From positions 1 to 22,054 of the forward strand of contig DATHZN010000091.1 of NCBI GenBank assembly GCA_035458585.1: a stretch of DNA of 22,054 bases. The letters are read 5' to 3'. The position numbers and the translations under genes are program-made. Shown piece by piece: positions 1 to 7,963 of the stretch (positions are counted from its first letter, which is position 1; every line of letters starts with the position of its first letter). A model generated the notes under the pieces. That model was not told the origin of the DNA and made no database searches. It saw nothing but the letters and a program-made list of their open reading frames with translations. The stretch is from Marinobacterium_E sp035458585. Its GTDB lineage: Bacteria > Pseudomonadota > Gammaproteobacteria > Pseudomonadales > Balneatricaceae.

Positions 1-1925
1 CCCTCAAACAAGGCTAGGGCCTCTGGGTTGGCAAGTGCTTCCTGATTTTTCACCGGTCGACCGTGCACCACATCGCGCACTGCAAGCTCAACAAGTTTGC
101 CACTTTTGGTTCGTGGAATATCGGCCACGGCGATCACTTTAGCCGGCACATGACGCGGAGTCGTCTTGGAGCGTATCTGTTGTTTGATTCGATTGGTTAG
201 CTCCAGATCGAGCGCTACACCCTCACGCAGTTTAACAAAGAGCACCACGCGCACGTCGTTCTCCCATTGCTGGCCAATTACGATCGACTCCAGTACTTCA
301 TCAACCTGTTCAACCTGTCGGTAGATCTCTGCAGTTCCAATTCGTACGCCACCAGGATTCAGAACAGCATCTGATCGTCCGTAGATGATGAGTCCATCCT
401 CGGCGGTAATCTCAACAAAGTCGCCATGACACCAGATGTTATCGAAACGGTCGAAATAGGCCGCTTGGTAGCGCGAACCATCCGGGTCGTTCCAAAAACC
501 GATCGGCATAGATGGGAAAGGCTTGGTGCATACCAGCTCCCCTTTCTCTTGCTGAAGGGGGGCTCCTTCATCATCGAACACATTGACGGCCATTCCCAAT
601 CCGCGGCATTGAAGTTGTCCACGGTATACGGGGCGTGTAGGGCACCCGAGCGCAAAGCAGGAGAGAATATCGGTACCGCCGGAGATCGACGCCAGCAACA
701 TATCCGCTTTTATCTCGGAGTAAATATAGTCGTAGGACTCTGGTGATAGTGGGCTGCCTGTTGAAAGCAGGGCGCGCAGATGTCCAAGCTGATGGGTTTT
801 AGCGGGCTGCAGGCCAAATTTCATAGCGGCCTCAATGAACTTAGCCGAGGTGCCAAAGTGGGTCATTCGCTCCTGCTCTGCAAGATCAAAGAGCAGACGT
901 TTGTTAGCGGCGAATGGGCTACCGTCGTAGAGCAGTAGGGTGGCATCGGCCGCCAACCCCGATACCAGCCAGTTCCACATCATCCAACCGCAGGTCGTAA
1001 AGTAAAACAGTCGGTCAGCTGGCTTGATATCTGTATGTAATTGCAGCTCTTTCAGATGCTGCAGCAGCGTCCCGCCAACGGAGTGAACGATGCATTTGGG
1101 TACTCCTGTCGTGCCAGAGGAGAACATGATGTAGAGCGGGTGCGCGAAAGCCGTCGGTGTGAACGCCAAGGGTTTTGCTGTGTAGTCCCCCAATGCTGCT
1201 TCCCAAGGGGTGATTGCGGTTGTTACAGACTGCTCGCTCTCTAGATAACTCACCTCGACCGTGCGCACCAGTGAGGGAAGTCGGGCGCTCACTTCGCTGT
1301 TTTTTTGGCGGCAATCAACCTGTTTGCCGTTGTAGTAGTAGCCATCAACACAGAAGAGAACCTTGGGTTCTATCTGACCAAAGCGGTCTAGTACACCATC
1401 AACGCCGAAGTCGGGCGAAGCTGAACTCCAGACAGCCCCGAGAGAGGTGGTTGCCAGCATCGCAATAATAGTCTGAGGCATATTGGGCAGGTAGCCAGCC
1501 ACTCGATCGCCAATACCAACACCGGAATCGATAAGCATTTGCTGGCAGCGAGAGACCTCAGATGAAAGCTCGCGCCAACTCAAACGGAGCGTGACTTTAT
1601 CCTCACCCCAGAATACCAACGCATCGGAGTCGTCATCTCGCTTGAGCAGGTTTTGCGCAAAGTTGAGCTGGGCATCGGGAAACCAACGGGCGCCAGGCAT
1701 CATTTCGCCATCAACTAGCACGCGCTCACCTTTTGTACCAATGACGCCTGAATAATCCCAAATCAACGACCAGAATGCCTCTGGCTGTTCGATTGACCAG
1801 CTCCACAGCTCGTTGTAATCACTGATCGGGTTGCCACTCGTTTGCGCCGCCAATTGAGTGAACTGAAACAGATTGGTAGATTCGATTTGCGCTCTACTGG
1901 GTGACCAAAGAGGGGCGTTAGACAT
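1..1925 (-). CDS. aacS: acetoacetyl-CoA synthetase (3' end cut by window edge)
   Basis: An unbroken minus-strand frame runs from ATG at 1925 to the window edge, about 641 codons with no stop. The family is about 650 residues, so only around ten are missing. The product should activate acetoacetate with ATP and CoA in the cytoplasm, feeding ketone bodies or PHB breakdown products back to acetoacetyl-CoA. Visible marks are the AMP-binding P-loop SSGTTGVPK (around residue 268), the acetoacetyl-CoA-synthetase-like stretch TCGWMMWNWLVSGL, the GGTDILSCFALG motif, the YGRSDAVLNPGGVRIGTAEIYR-type hinge region (split here: GRSDAVLNPGG and GTAEIYR) and the C-terminal PRTKSGK with the adenylation lysine. 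GGTDI and TCGWMMWNW favour acetoacetate over acetate as substrate. No strong Shine-Dalgarno is seen; AGTGAG about 12 bases upstream is the best. A separate promoter lies just upstream, so it is probably transcribed independently of cca. Confidence 0.93.
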   Translation of the reverse strand, partial: MSNAPLWSPSRAQIESTNLFQFTQLAAQTSGNPISDYNELWSWSIEQPEAFWSLIWDYSGVIGTKGERVLVDGEMMPGARWFPDAQLNFAQNLLKRDDDSDALVFWGEDKVTLRLSWRELSSEVSRCQQMLIDSGVGIGDRVAGYLPNMPQTIIAMLATTSLGAVWSSASPDFGVDGVLDRFGQIEPKVLFCVDGYYYNGKQVDCRQKNSEVSARLPSLVRTVEVSYLESEQSVTTAITPWEAALGDYTAKPLAFTPTAFAHPLYIMFSSGTTGVPKCIVHSVGGTLLQHLKELQLHTDIKPADRLFYFTTCGWMMWNWLVSGLAADATLLLYDGSPFAANKRLLFDLAEQERMTHFGTSAKFIEAAMKFGLQPAKTHQLGHLRALLSTGSPLSPESYDYIYSEIKADMLLASISGGTDILSCFALGCPTRPVYRGQLQCRGLGMAVNVFDDEGAPLQQEKGELVCTKPFPSMPIGFWNDPDGSRYQAAYFDRFDNIWCHGDFVEITAEDGLIIYGRSDAVLNPGGVRIGTAEIYRQVEQVDEVLESIVIGQQWENDVRVVLFVKLREGVALDLELTNRIKQQIRSKTTPRHVPAKVIAVADIPRTKSGKLVELAVRDVVHGRPVKNQEALANPEALALFE

Positions 1926-1989
1926 GCTGGGAAGACTCACTTTTTATCTCAGTTGGGTTGCGTGGCGAACAGGCTCTTAGAGAGTCGTA

Positions 1990-2018
1990 GTTATACCAGT
2001 AAAGCCAATCAGTGATAA
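1990..2018 (-). promoter_or_regulatory. candidate sigma-70 promoter of aacS
   Basis: On the minus strand, TTATCA (2013-2018) is followed after exactly 17 bases by TATAAC (1990-1995). The -10 is preceded by TG plus one base, an extended -10. It lies in the short gap between cca and the acetoacetyl-CoA synthetase and points at the latter, giving a leader of roughly 55-60 bases. Predicted from sequence only. Confidence 0.5.
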
Positions 2019-2046
2019 CCGCCCAGCGCTTTCAAATGCTGGGAGG
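2019..2046 (-). terminator. hairpin just downstream of cca, possible weak terminator
   Basis: CCGCCCAGC (2019-2027) pairs with GCTGGGAGG (2038-2046) with one G-A mismatch and a ten-base loop. It begins three bases past the cca stop codon, where a terminator would sit. The following minus-strand sequence has no proper U-run, so it may be a pause or 3'-end-protecting structure instead. It also sits immediately behind the aacS -35 box. Confidence 0.35.
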
Positions 2047-2049
2047 CGT

Positions 2050-3147
2050 TCAAGGCTTAAGTTCAGAAAGGGCTTCAATCTGGCGTCGACGTAGCTCTTC
2101 GCCCAAGGCGGGTCCTGAGAACCCCTCGCTGATGAGTGCCTTGGGTGCGATCTTATTAACCGCGGCAACAGCACGCTCTATCATTGATCGATTGATGGCT
2201 TTGCCGGTCAGTGCCGTGCAGCTCTTTTCGAACGCCTCAAGTCTGCTGAGTGAGCGACTCAATTTAAGCCCCTCGATTATCTGAAATTGGGCTCGAGGTT
2301 TCAGTTCAATAAACCGACTCAGCTGTAAACCCCAATGGCTCAGATCGAGCGCAGCCTCTTGATAGCGTTTAGGGATGCGCAAGCGTTCACAGAGTTGCAA
2401 TAAAGACTCCTCCCGTGATTTTTGAATGAGCAGTTCGGCTAAGAGGGCGAAACGTTCAACTGCAGTCTGCATCACCGAATCATCGAGTCGTTGCCAATCC
2501 TCGTCTGCCACCATCAACAGTTCCGGCATCAACCGCTCCAGTGCACCTGAAACCTGCAAGACTTTTATAAAAGTTGCGGGTGATGAGGTGTTCAATGCGC
2601 GCTCGAACTCCTGCCAAATACGTTCTGCACTGAGGTGAAGCAGCTCGTCCCCCTGGCTCAATTGGCGCATCAATTCAGCGGTTTCGGGTGCAACGCTGAA
2701 GCCCAAATGATGGAAACGAGCGGCAAAGCGCGCGACACGCAACACCCGCAGTGGATCCTCACTGAACGAATTGGAGACGTGGCGTAGAAGGTGGTTATGG
2801 AGATCATCCCGACCATTATAGGGATCTATGATGCCCCCTTGCTCATCCATAGCCATAGCGTTGATGCGAAGATCACGACGAATCAGATCCTCCTCCAGTG
2901 TCACGCTTGGCTCTGTATGGAAGGTGAACCCTTTGTAGCCCTTTCCTGATTTGCGCTCAGTCCGAGCCAGTGCGTACTCCTCATGTGTCTGAGGATGCAA
3001 AAAAACAGGAAAGTCTTTGCCGACAGGACGATAACCCTGAGCGATCATCTGCTCAGGAGTTGCGCCAACAACAACCCAGTCCCGATCTTTTACCGGTAGA
3101 CCGAGCAGTTGATCGCGGACGGCCCCACCAACCAGATAGATCTGCAT
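2050..3147 (-). CDS. cca: CCA-adding enzyme (tRNA nucleotidyltransferase), short form without HD domain
   Basis: This 365-residue class II nucleotidyltransferase adds or repairs the 3'-terminal CCA of tRNAs. The N-terminus has the nucleotidyltransferase signature GGAVRDQLLGLPVKDRDW with metal-binding Asp21 and Asp23, in the same positions as the E. coli enzyme. RRDLRINAMAMDEQGGIIDP and EDPLRVLRVARFAARF follow, the conserved neck and nucleotide-recognition segments. E. coli Cca is about 412 residues and has a C-terminal HD phosphohydrolase domain. Here the C-terminal third is short and no HD motif is visible, so nucleotidyltransferase activity alone is expected. The ATG at 3147 lies five bases after the glpE stop with no clear Shine-Dalgarno, suggesting translational coupling. 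It is the last gene of apaH-glpE-cca. Confidence 0.95.
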   Translation of the reverse strand: MQIYLVGGAVRDQLLGLPVKDRDWVVVGATPEQMIAQGYRPVGKDFPVFLHPQTHEEYALARTERKSGKGYKGFTFHTEPSVTLEEDLIRRDLRINAMAMDEQGGIIDPYNGRDDLHNHLLRHVSNSFSEDPLRVLRVARFAARFHHLGFSVAPETAELMRQLSQGDELLHLSAERIWQEFERALNTSSPATFIKVLQVSGALERLMPELLMVADEDWQRLDDSVMQTAVERFALLAELLIQKSREESLLQLCERLRIPKRYQEAALDLSHWGLQLSRFIELKPRAQFQIIEGLKLSRSLSRLEAFEKSCTALTGKAINRSMIERAVAAVNKIAPKALISEGFSGPALGEELRRRQIEALSELKP

Positions 3148-3152
3148 AGAGA

Positions 3153-3473
3153 CTAAGCGCGATCTACATGTTCAGGCATGCCTAGAGCCCAGCCCTCGAA
3201 GCCACCATTGAGGCTGAAAACCTGCTCAAAGCCCCGCTCACAGAGAAATGCCGCGGCAGACTGGCTACTCACTCCATGGTAACAACAGACGATGATGGGC
3301 TTGTCGAACTCTGTGTCATCAATAAATTGCTGCAGGTTTTCATTGTTGAGTGGTAAGGCACCCTTGATATGACCCTGCTCAAAACTACCCGGATCGCGAA
3401 TATCAGCGATCAGAGCGCCTGCCTCGATCAGTTTCAGTGCCTCGTCGCTATTGATCGGTATAAAGCTACTCAT
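3153..3473 (-). CDS. glpE: thiosulfate sulfurtransferase GlpE (single-domain rhodanese)
   Basis: The 106-residue cytoplasmic rhodanese transfers sulfane sulfur from thiosulfate to cyanide or thioredoxin-type acceptors. The active-site loop reads CCYHGVSSQSA; Cys64 is the expected persulfide-forming residue, matching CYHGxSSQ of E. coli GlpE (about 108 residues). The frame stays open upstream to 3551, but I choose ATG at 3473. It has GGAG six bases upstream, gives the family's usual N-terminus (MSSFIPINSDEA) and avoids overlapping apaH. The gap to apaH is 40 bases and to cca five. The same neighbours (apaH, glpE, nearby cca) are known from Pseudomonas. Confidence 0.94.
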   Translation of the reverse strand: MSSFIPINSDEALKLIEAGALIADIRDPGSFEQGHIKGALPLNNENLQQFIDDTEFDKPIIVCCYHGVSSQSAAAFLCERGFEQVFSLNGGFEGWALGMPEHVDRA

Positions 3474-3513
3474 CTTATCTCCAATAACTCTTCTCAATTT
3501 TAAGTGTGACTGC

Positions 3514-4323
3514 TTATCCGTCTTGGGATGCAACGCTAAAAATTTCGCCATCTTCCAGGCGCCGTGCAGTTAGCTGATTGCCCCAGACGCAGCCAGTGTC
3601 CAGCGAGGATACCTGTTGGTCTTGGTAGAGACCCAGCGCTGCCCAGTGGCCGGTAATTATACGTCTTCCAAGAGTTTGGTGCCGAGTTTGGCGAAACCAG
3701 GGAGCGAACCCCGGGGGTTGGGAGTTCAACCCCTCGTTCGCGTTGAACTCGAGGCTACCATCGGCGGCAATAAAGCGCATTCGCGTAAAGTAGTTAGTGA
3801 GTGTTCGCAAACGTGTTTCACCGGTCAGGGTCTCATTCCAGTTAGCCGGCTCATTGCCATACATCGCGCTGAAGAAGGCAAGGTACTCTGAGCCCCGAAG
3901 TGCCGTCTCAATCTCTTGGGCGTAACCCTTTGCCTGATCAAGAGTCCAGATGTGGGGAATACCGGCGTGTGTCATAACGCAACCTAAGTCTTCACTATCC
4001 ACGAGTATAGGTTGCTGCTGCAGCCAAGCGAGTAATTCGTGCCGGTCGGGAGCTGTCAGAATCTGCTCTAGGGTCTTCCCTGGACTTCGCTCTGTCGCTT
4101 GATGATAGATCGCCAGTAGATGCAGGTCATGATTACCCAACACTGTCTCTGCTCGTTCACCCAGATCCATAATAAATCGCAGTACATCTAAGGATTTCGG
4201 ACCGCGATTCACCAAGTCACCCGTTAACCATAGGCGATCCTCGCTACTGAAACCGATCGCCTTGAGTAGTGCTTTGAGAGAGGCATAACAGCCCTGGATA
4301 TCGCCAATTGCGTAGGTTGCCAT
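3514..4323 (-). CDS. apaH: bis(5'-nucleosyl)-tetraphosphatase, symmetrical (ApaH)
   Basis: This 269-residue metallophosphoesterase hydrolyses Ap4A to two ADP and can remove Np4-type caps from RNA in E. coli. All the family's metal-site motifs are visible: GDIQGC at residues 7-12, GDLVNRGP, GNHDLH, THAGIPH and the final ITGHWAALG. E. coli ApaH is about 280 residues. The ATG at 4323 starts directly with the first catalytic motif. It is the first gene of the minus-strand apaH-glpE-cca unit. Its usual partner apaG is not upstream but about 14 kb away at 18292-18681, so apaH must use its own promoter here; a candidate is given at 4361-4389. Confidence 0.96.
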   Translation of the reverse strand: MATYAIGDIQGCYASLKALLKAIGFSSEDRLWLTGDLVNRGPKSLDVLRFIMDLGERAETVLGNHDLHLLAIYHQATERSPGKTLEQILTAPDRHELLAWLQQQPILVDSEDLGCVMTHAGIPHIWTLDQAKGYAQEIETALRGSEYLAFFSAMYGNEPANWNETLTGETRLRTLTNYFTRMRFIAADGSLEFNANEGLNSQPPGFAPWFRQTRHQTLGRRIITGHWAALGLYQDQQVSSLDTGCVWGNQLTARRLEDGEIFSVASQDG

Positions 4324-4360
4324 TGCGGGCCCTGCATCAGTTGTTTAGGCTCGGTGCGCT

Positions 4361-4389
4361 AGCATAAACCAAATCAGAGGCAGACCCAA
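4361..4389 (-). promoter_or_regulatory. candidate promoter of apaH-glpE-cca
   Basis: Minus strand: TTGGGT (4384-4389) and TATGCT (4361-4366) separated by 17 bases, in the 66-bp gap between divergent apaH and the DNA glycosylase gene. The -35 ends right at the TTG start of the opposite gene. The match is moderate, but a promoter is required here because apaH has no co-directional gene upstream. Confidence 0.4.
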
Positions 4390-4920
4390 TTGTCGACTCA
4401 AACCGGGGTAGCTTTGGACCACTCTTTTTCGCCTATTGTGGGTGAACGGGCTCGCGTATTGATTCTGGGCTCTTTGCCGGGTAAGCGTTCGATCGCGGAG
4501 CAAGGCTATTACGCTCACCCGCGTAACGCGTTCTGGCCGATTATGTCACAGCTGCTTGGATTTGATTGTCATCTACCCTATGAAGCGCGTGTTGAGCGGC
4601 TTAGCCAGCATCGAATAGCGCTCTGGGATGTGGTTGCCAGTGCTCAGCGACCTGGATCATTGGACAGTGACATCGTCCGTCAAGGAGCGAGGTACAACGC
4701 GATTCCCGAGTTAATAAGACGTTGTAATACCATAGAGTTAATCGCCTTTAACGGTAATGCAGCAGCAGATCTGTTCAAACGAGCGCAGCAGACATGGCAA
4801 ATGAACTTGGAGAGGATTGAACTGGTCCGTTTACCATCTACCAGTCCAGCGCATGCTGCGATGAGCTTCGAGCAGAAGCGTGATGCCTGGAAAACACGTC
4901 TTAAAGCCGCTATCCAGTGA
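4390..4920 (+). CDS. hypoxanthine-DNA glycosylase, UDG superfamily family 6 (DNA-deoxyinosine glycosylase)
   Basis: This 176-residue Mug-like protein is expected to excise hypoxanthine (deaminated adenine) from DNA and start base-excision repair. The family signature is visible as LILGSLPGKRS (residues 24-34) followed by QGYYAHPRNAFW (38-49); Asn46 sits where the family's catalytic asparagine is expected. The C-terminal LPSTSPAHAAMSFEQK is the second conserved loop. The start is TTG at 4390, with GAGG about ten bases upstream. A second in-frame TTG at 4414 would give MDHSFSPIVG, closer to many family members, but its ribosome-binding spacing is poor. The gene is divergent from apaH. The substrate is inferred from the family, not visible in sequence. 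Confidence 0.85.
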   Translation: MSTQTGVALDHSFSPIVGERARVLILGSLPGKRSIAEQGYYAHPRNAFWPIMSQLLGFDCHLPYEARVERLSQHRIALWDVVASAQRPGSLDSDIVRQGARYNAIPELIRRCNTIELIAFNGNAAADLFKRAQQTWQMNLERIELVRLPSTSPAHAAMSFEQKRDAWKTRLKAAIQ

Positions 4921-5237
4921 GAGTCCAGTGGTTTACTCAAGATACCGAGAAGAGGTCGCTGACAAAACGACGAACTGGTCCGCTCCCTCTAGAGTTACCC
5001 AGATCAGTTGAGAGCAGTACTGAGTATTTTGATATACTCGTCGGATCCGGCGTATCAGCCGCTTCTTGGTTTAAAACTGGGCTTGGTACTCGCTTTTGAT
5101 ATCGCTGGTATCGAGCAAACCTTGCAGACAAACGGCGAGCCCTTGCGCAATAGAAATGCGTTGGTCCGAGTCAAAACAGATTCAATAGCCTGTGAGATCT
5201 TTGGTTAGCTCATCCAACTTGCCTTTACGAGATACTG
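4921..5237. other. 317-bp gene-free gap before the efflux gene
   Basis: No convincing gene is seen on either strand; open frames here start at unsupported TTG codons, lack ribosome-binding sites and show no recognisable protein. The gap holds a candidate plus-strand promoter with a dyad over its -10 box (listed separately), followed by a near-palindromic BamHI-like core CGGATCCG around 5041-5050 with GC-rich flanks. The remaining 190 or so bases up to the efflux start would be a long 5' leader. I see no tRNA, known riboswitch or terminator in it. Confidence 0.5.
5008..5039 (+). promoter_or_regulatory. candidate promoter with operator-like dyad upstream of the MFS gene
   Basis: TTGAGA (5008-5013) and TATACT (5033-5038) each match five of six sigma-70 positions but are 19 bases apart, longer than ideal. 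A perfect 6-bp dyad, GAGTAT (5022-5027) and ATACTC (5034-5039) with six bases between, overlaps the -10 box, the usual place for a repressor operator. Over-long spacers are also typical of promoters remodelled by MerR-type activators. No regulator gene is adjacent. Inference from sequence only. Confidence 0.35.
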
Positions 5238-6464
5238 ATGACCCGATCCCCAGTTCGTTCTGAGTTCCTCTTACTTATGGCAGCGATGATGTGCCTGATG
5301 GCACTCTATATCGATGCGATGCTTCCCGCGCTTTATCAGATTGGGGTGGATTTTGATGCGCTTGAAGGTAATCACTACCAAATGGTAATCACCTCAGTGA
5401 TGATCGGCATGGGTGTAGGGCAGCTCTTCTATGGCCCTTTTTCAGATGCTTTTGGTCGTAAACCGGCTGTCTATCTTGGCTTCTCGCTCATATTGATCGG
5501 TACGCTCATTAGTATATTCGCGCAGAGTTTCGAGTGGATGCTGCTGGGCCGTCTGCTGCAGGGGCTTGGTGCTGCCGGTCCCAGAGTCATGATGGTCGCG
5601 ATTATACGCGACTGCTACTCGGGGCCCGATATGGCGCGCGTGATGTCACTGGTCATGACGATATTTATCTTCAGTCCAGTGGTTGCACCGCTGGTCGGAC
5701 AGCTGGTCTTGTTGTTCGCTGGCTGGCGCGCCGTTTTCGTGCTGTTGCTGACGGTTTCGCTGGCAACCGTCATCTGGTTTGGGCTACGCCAGAACGAGAC
5801 ACTCACGCCTGAAAATACTCGTGAATTCTCCCTTAGGCCAATTCTCAGAGGCACGCAAACCGTGCTCGCCCATCGTGAAGCACTGATTTATACATTTGCG
5901 GGTGGTTTGATACACGGTGCCTTGATCGGTTTTCTGACGTCAATTCAGGCGATTCTGCAGGATATTTATCAAACCGGAGCGATGTTTCCTGTCTACTTTG
6001 CACTGATGGCAATTGGCGTAGCGGTGTCGTCATTTATTAATAGCCGTCTGGTCTACCACTTCTCGTTACGCAATCTGGTCATGGGTGTACTGTTATTTTT
6101 AAGCTCTGTTGCACTGGTCGAGGCGGGGCTGGTGGCAAAGTTTGATGCACCCTCGCTCTGGCTTTTCATTTTAATGATGTCGGTCAGCACGTTTTGCTTT
6201 GGTTTGCTTTTCGCTAACCTTAATTCGCTGGCAATGGAGCCTTTTGGACATCTCGCGGGGCTCGCCTCGGGCACGATTGGCGCTCTGACAATGATGATTG
6301 GCGTGATCATCGGCAGCCTGATTGGTCTTAGCTTCAACGGTACGCTAGTGCCCATGCTGTTGGGATTCGGCCTCAGCGCATTAATAGCACTGCTGTTGAT
6401 CCGCTTTGCGGCTAATGGGCGTAGGGCAGAGGACGATAGTTCTGAAGCGGCAGCACTCAATTGA
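5238..6464 (+). CDS. MFS drug-efflux transporter, Bcr/CflA (DHA1) type
   Basis: A 408-residue integral inner-membrane protein whose hydrophobic pattern fits twelve helices. After the first two helices comes the MFS loop signature FYGPFSDAFGRKP (motif A, residues about 64-76). LLGRLLQGLGAAGPRVMM and the antiporter-type SPVVAPLVGQLVLLFAGWRAVF region (motif C, read in two parts: SPVVAPLVGQ and FAGWRAVF) follow in the fourth and fifth helices, as in Bcr/CflA drug:proton antiporters. Length equals the family norm (about 400). The ATG at 5238 has only a weak upstream GAG. Its stop TGA overlaps the TTG start of the RNase J-like gene (TTGA), so the two are probably co-translated. Substrate cannot be told from sequence. 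Confidence 0.88.
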   Translation: MTRSPVRSEFLLLMAAMMCLMALYIDAMLPALYQIGVDFDALEGNHYQMVITSVMIGMGVGQLFYGPFSDAFGRKPAVYLGFSLILIGTLISIFAQSFEWMLLGRLLQGLGAAGPRVMMVAIIRDCYSGPDMARVMSLVMTIFIFSPVVAPLVGQLVLLFAGWRAVFVLLLTVSLATVIWFGLRQNETLTPENTREFSLRPILRGTQTVLAHREALIYTFAGGLIHGALIGFLTSIQAILQDIYQTGAMFPVYFALMAIGVAVSSFINSRLVYHFSLRNLVMGVLLFLSSVALVEAGLVAKFDAPSLWLFILMMSVSTFCFGLLFANLNSLAMEPFGHLAGLASGTIGALTMMIGVIIGSLIGLSFNGTLVPMLLGFGLSALIALLLIRFAANGRRAEDDSSEAAALN

Positions 6465-7816
6465 AACAACTGATTCCCGGCGCGGCTGATCTCTGGTTTC
6501 TGCCGTTGGGCGGTACCGGTGAGATCGGTATGAATATGAATCTCTTTGGCCACAATGGTCAGTGGCTTATGGTCGACTGTGGGGTCACCTTCGATGAACC
6601 GCTCACCGCCGACTCACATCGCACTCACCCTGTCGTCAGTGCTGACCCACGTTTTATTGTCGATCAGCGCGAGCGGTTGCAGGCTATTATTTTGACTCAT
6701 GCACATGAGGACCATCTCGGTGCTTTGCCTTACCTATGGACACGGCTTAAAGCGCCCGTGTACGCCACCCCTTTTGCCGCCGAGGTATTGAGGAGAAAAC
6801 TGGCGCAGCAGGGTTTGGCTGGCCGCGTGCCAATCCACGAAATTGCACCGGGTGGGCGCTTTCAGGCGGGACGCTTTGACGTTGAATTTCTGCCGATCAC
6901 CCACTCTATACCGGAACCTCAGGCGCTGGTGATCTCTACCCCAGTCGGTAAGCTCTTTCATACGGCAGACTGGAAAATTGATCCTCAGCCTGTCATTGGT
7001 GAACCTTTTGATGAATCGCGTTTTGCGGCATTGGCACAACAGAATATCAGGGCGATGTTATGTGACTCTACTAACGCGTTAAAGCCCGGTGCTTCGCGCT
7101 CAGAGTCTATTTGTCATAACGGCCTCTTACGGCAGATTGAGGCTTGTGAGGGGCGTGTTGTTGTCAGTTGCTTCAGCTCAAACCTGGCGCGGTTGGTGAC
7201 CATAGCTCGCGTCGCACAACAGACTGGCAGGTACTTTGCCCTGCTGGGGCGCTCTCTGTTAAATATGTATAGCATTGCCCGCCAGACAGGTTATTGGCCC
7301 AGAGAGCTTGAGGCGATTGATGCATCGCATCTAGGATACTTGCCTCGTAATGAGGTGCTGGCAGTCGCTACGGGTAGCCAAGGCGAGTTACGTAGCGCCT
7401 TGAATCGACTGGCTCTGGACGAGTTCGACGCTCTGCAACTTGAGGCGGGCGATCGAGTGGTGATGAGTTCGTTTTTAATTCCGGGTAATGAACGGCTGGT
7501 AGAGCGGATGGTCGAGCGACTGCGGGCGCGCAATATTGAGGTGATCGAATCAGCAACCAGTAGCACCCCCATCCACGCCTCTGGACACCCCTGTCAGGCC
7601 GAGCTGGCGCAGATGTACGCGCTTGTTCAGCCTGATATTGCAATACCTTTGCATGGGGAGGCTGAGCATCTGCACGCCAACGCGGAGATCGCGAGGCGAT
7701 ACTCGGTACCAATCCAGTTGACCGGACTTAATGGTGATCTGTACGAGATAGCTCCCGGGACTCGGGTGCATTTCGGTGCTGTGAAAGCGGGTCGGATAGC
7801 CCTGTCCGAGCGCTGA
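6461..7816 (+). CDS. RNase J-like metallo-beta-lactamase/beta-CASP ribonuclease (short form)
   Basis: A 451-residue cytoplasmic MBL/beta-CASP protein. The metal-site motifs are present: HAHEDH at residues 80-85, His148 in ITHSIPEP, Asp170 in TADWKIDP, and HGE at 398-400. The beta-CASP region includes SCFSSNLARL and FLIPGNE. PLGGTGEIGMN at the N-terminus is the RNase J opening. Gram-positive RNase J proteins are about 555 residues with an extra C-terminal domain; here the protein ends soon after the catalytic core, as in the short forms annotated in some gammaproteobacteria. Expected role: endo- and/or 5'-exonuclease acting on RNA. The TTG start at 6461 overlaps the MFS stop by four bases. No clear terminator follows. 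That RNA is its substrate is inferred from the family. Confidence 0.85.
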   Translation: MKQLIPGAADLWFLPLGGTGEIGMNMNLFGHNGQWLMVDCGVTFDEPLTADSHRTHPVVSADPRFIVDQRERLQAIILTHAHEDHLGALPYLWTRLKAPVYATPFAAEVLRRKLAQQGLAGRVPIHEIAPGGRFQAGRFDVEFLPITHSIPEPQALVISTPVGKLFHTADWKIDPQPVIGEPFDESRFAALAQQNIRAMLCDSTNALKPGASRSESICHNGLLRQIEACEGRVVVSCFSSNLARLVTIARVAQQTGRYFALLGRSLLNMYSIARQTGYWPRELEAIDASHLGYLPRNEVLAVATGSQGELRSALNRLALDEFDALQLEAGDRVVMSSFLIPGNERLVERMVERLRARNIEVIESATSSTPIHASGHPCQAELAQMYALVQPDIAIPLHGEAEHLHANAEIARRYSVPIQLTGLNGDLYEIAPGTRVHFGAVKAGRIALSER

Positions 7817-7963
7817 TTCAAACGGTGCTGGCCCATTTGTTTTGTGCATTTGTGACTTTTATGAGTGCGCAACTTCGGTACTGATTAAATTGCTGGCTTC
7901 TTGTTCGTTGAATCAGAATTGATGGACTAAACTGACGGGTAACTAACCTTTCAGGAGTCTCAG

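Noticed and set aside
359..1468. Several open frames on both strands inside the acetoacetyl-CoA synthetase gene
   Set aside because: The minus-strand synthetase frame is continuous and carries all family motifs; the others have low-complexity, Arg/Ser/Cys-rich translations and no ribosome-binding sites.
3474..3551. N-terminal extension of GlpE by 26 residues
   Set aside because: It would overlap apaH, lacks a ribosome-binding site and is not part of the rhodanese fold; ATG 3473 has GGAG at good spacing.
5008..5208. 66-codon open frame in the gap before the MFS gene
   Set aside because: It starts at a TTG with no Shine-Dalgarno, has no recognisable domain, and its start coincides with the candidate -35 box.
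6053..6553. 166-codon minus-strand open frame across the MFS/RNase J junction
   Set aside because: It is antisense to two well-supported genes, with no recognisable motif and no ribosome-binding site.
7817..7963. Promoter upstream of the Toprim-like gene (TTGCTG with CAGAAT)
   Set aside because: Both boxes match the consensus poorly, so I cannot support a specific site even though the 147-bp gap could hold one.
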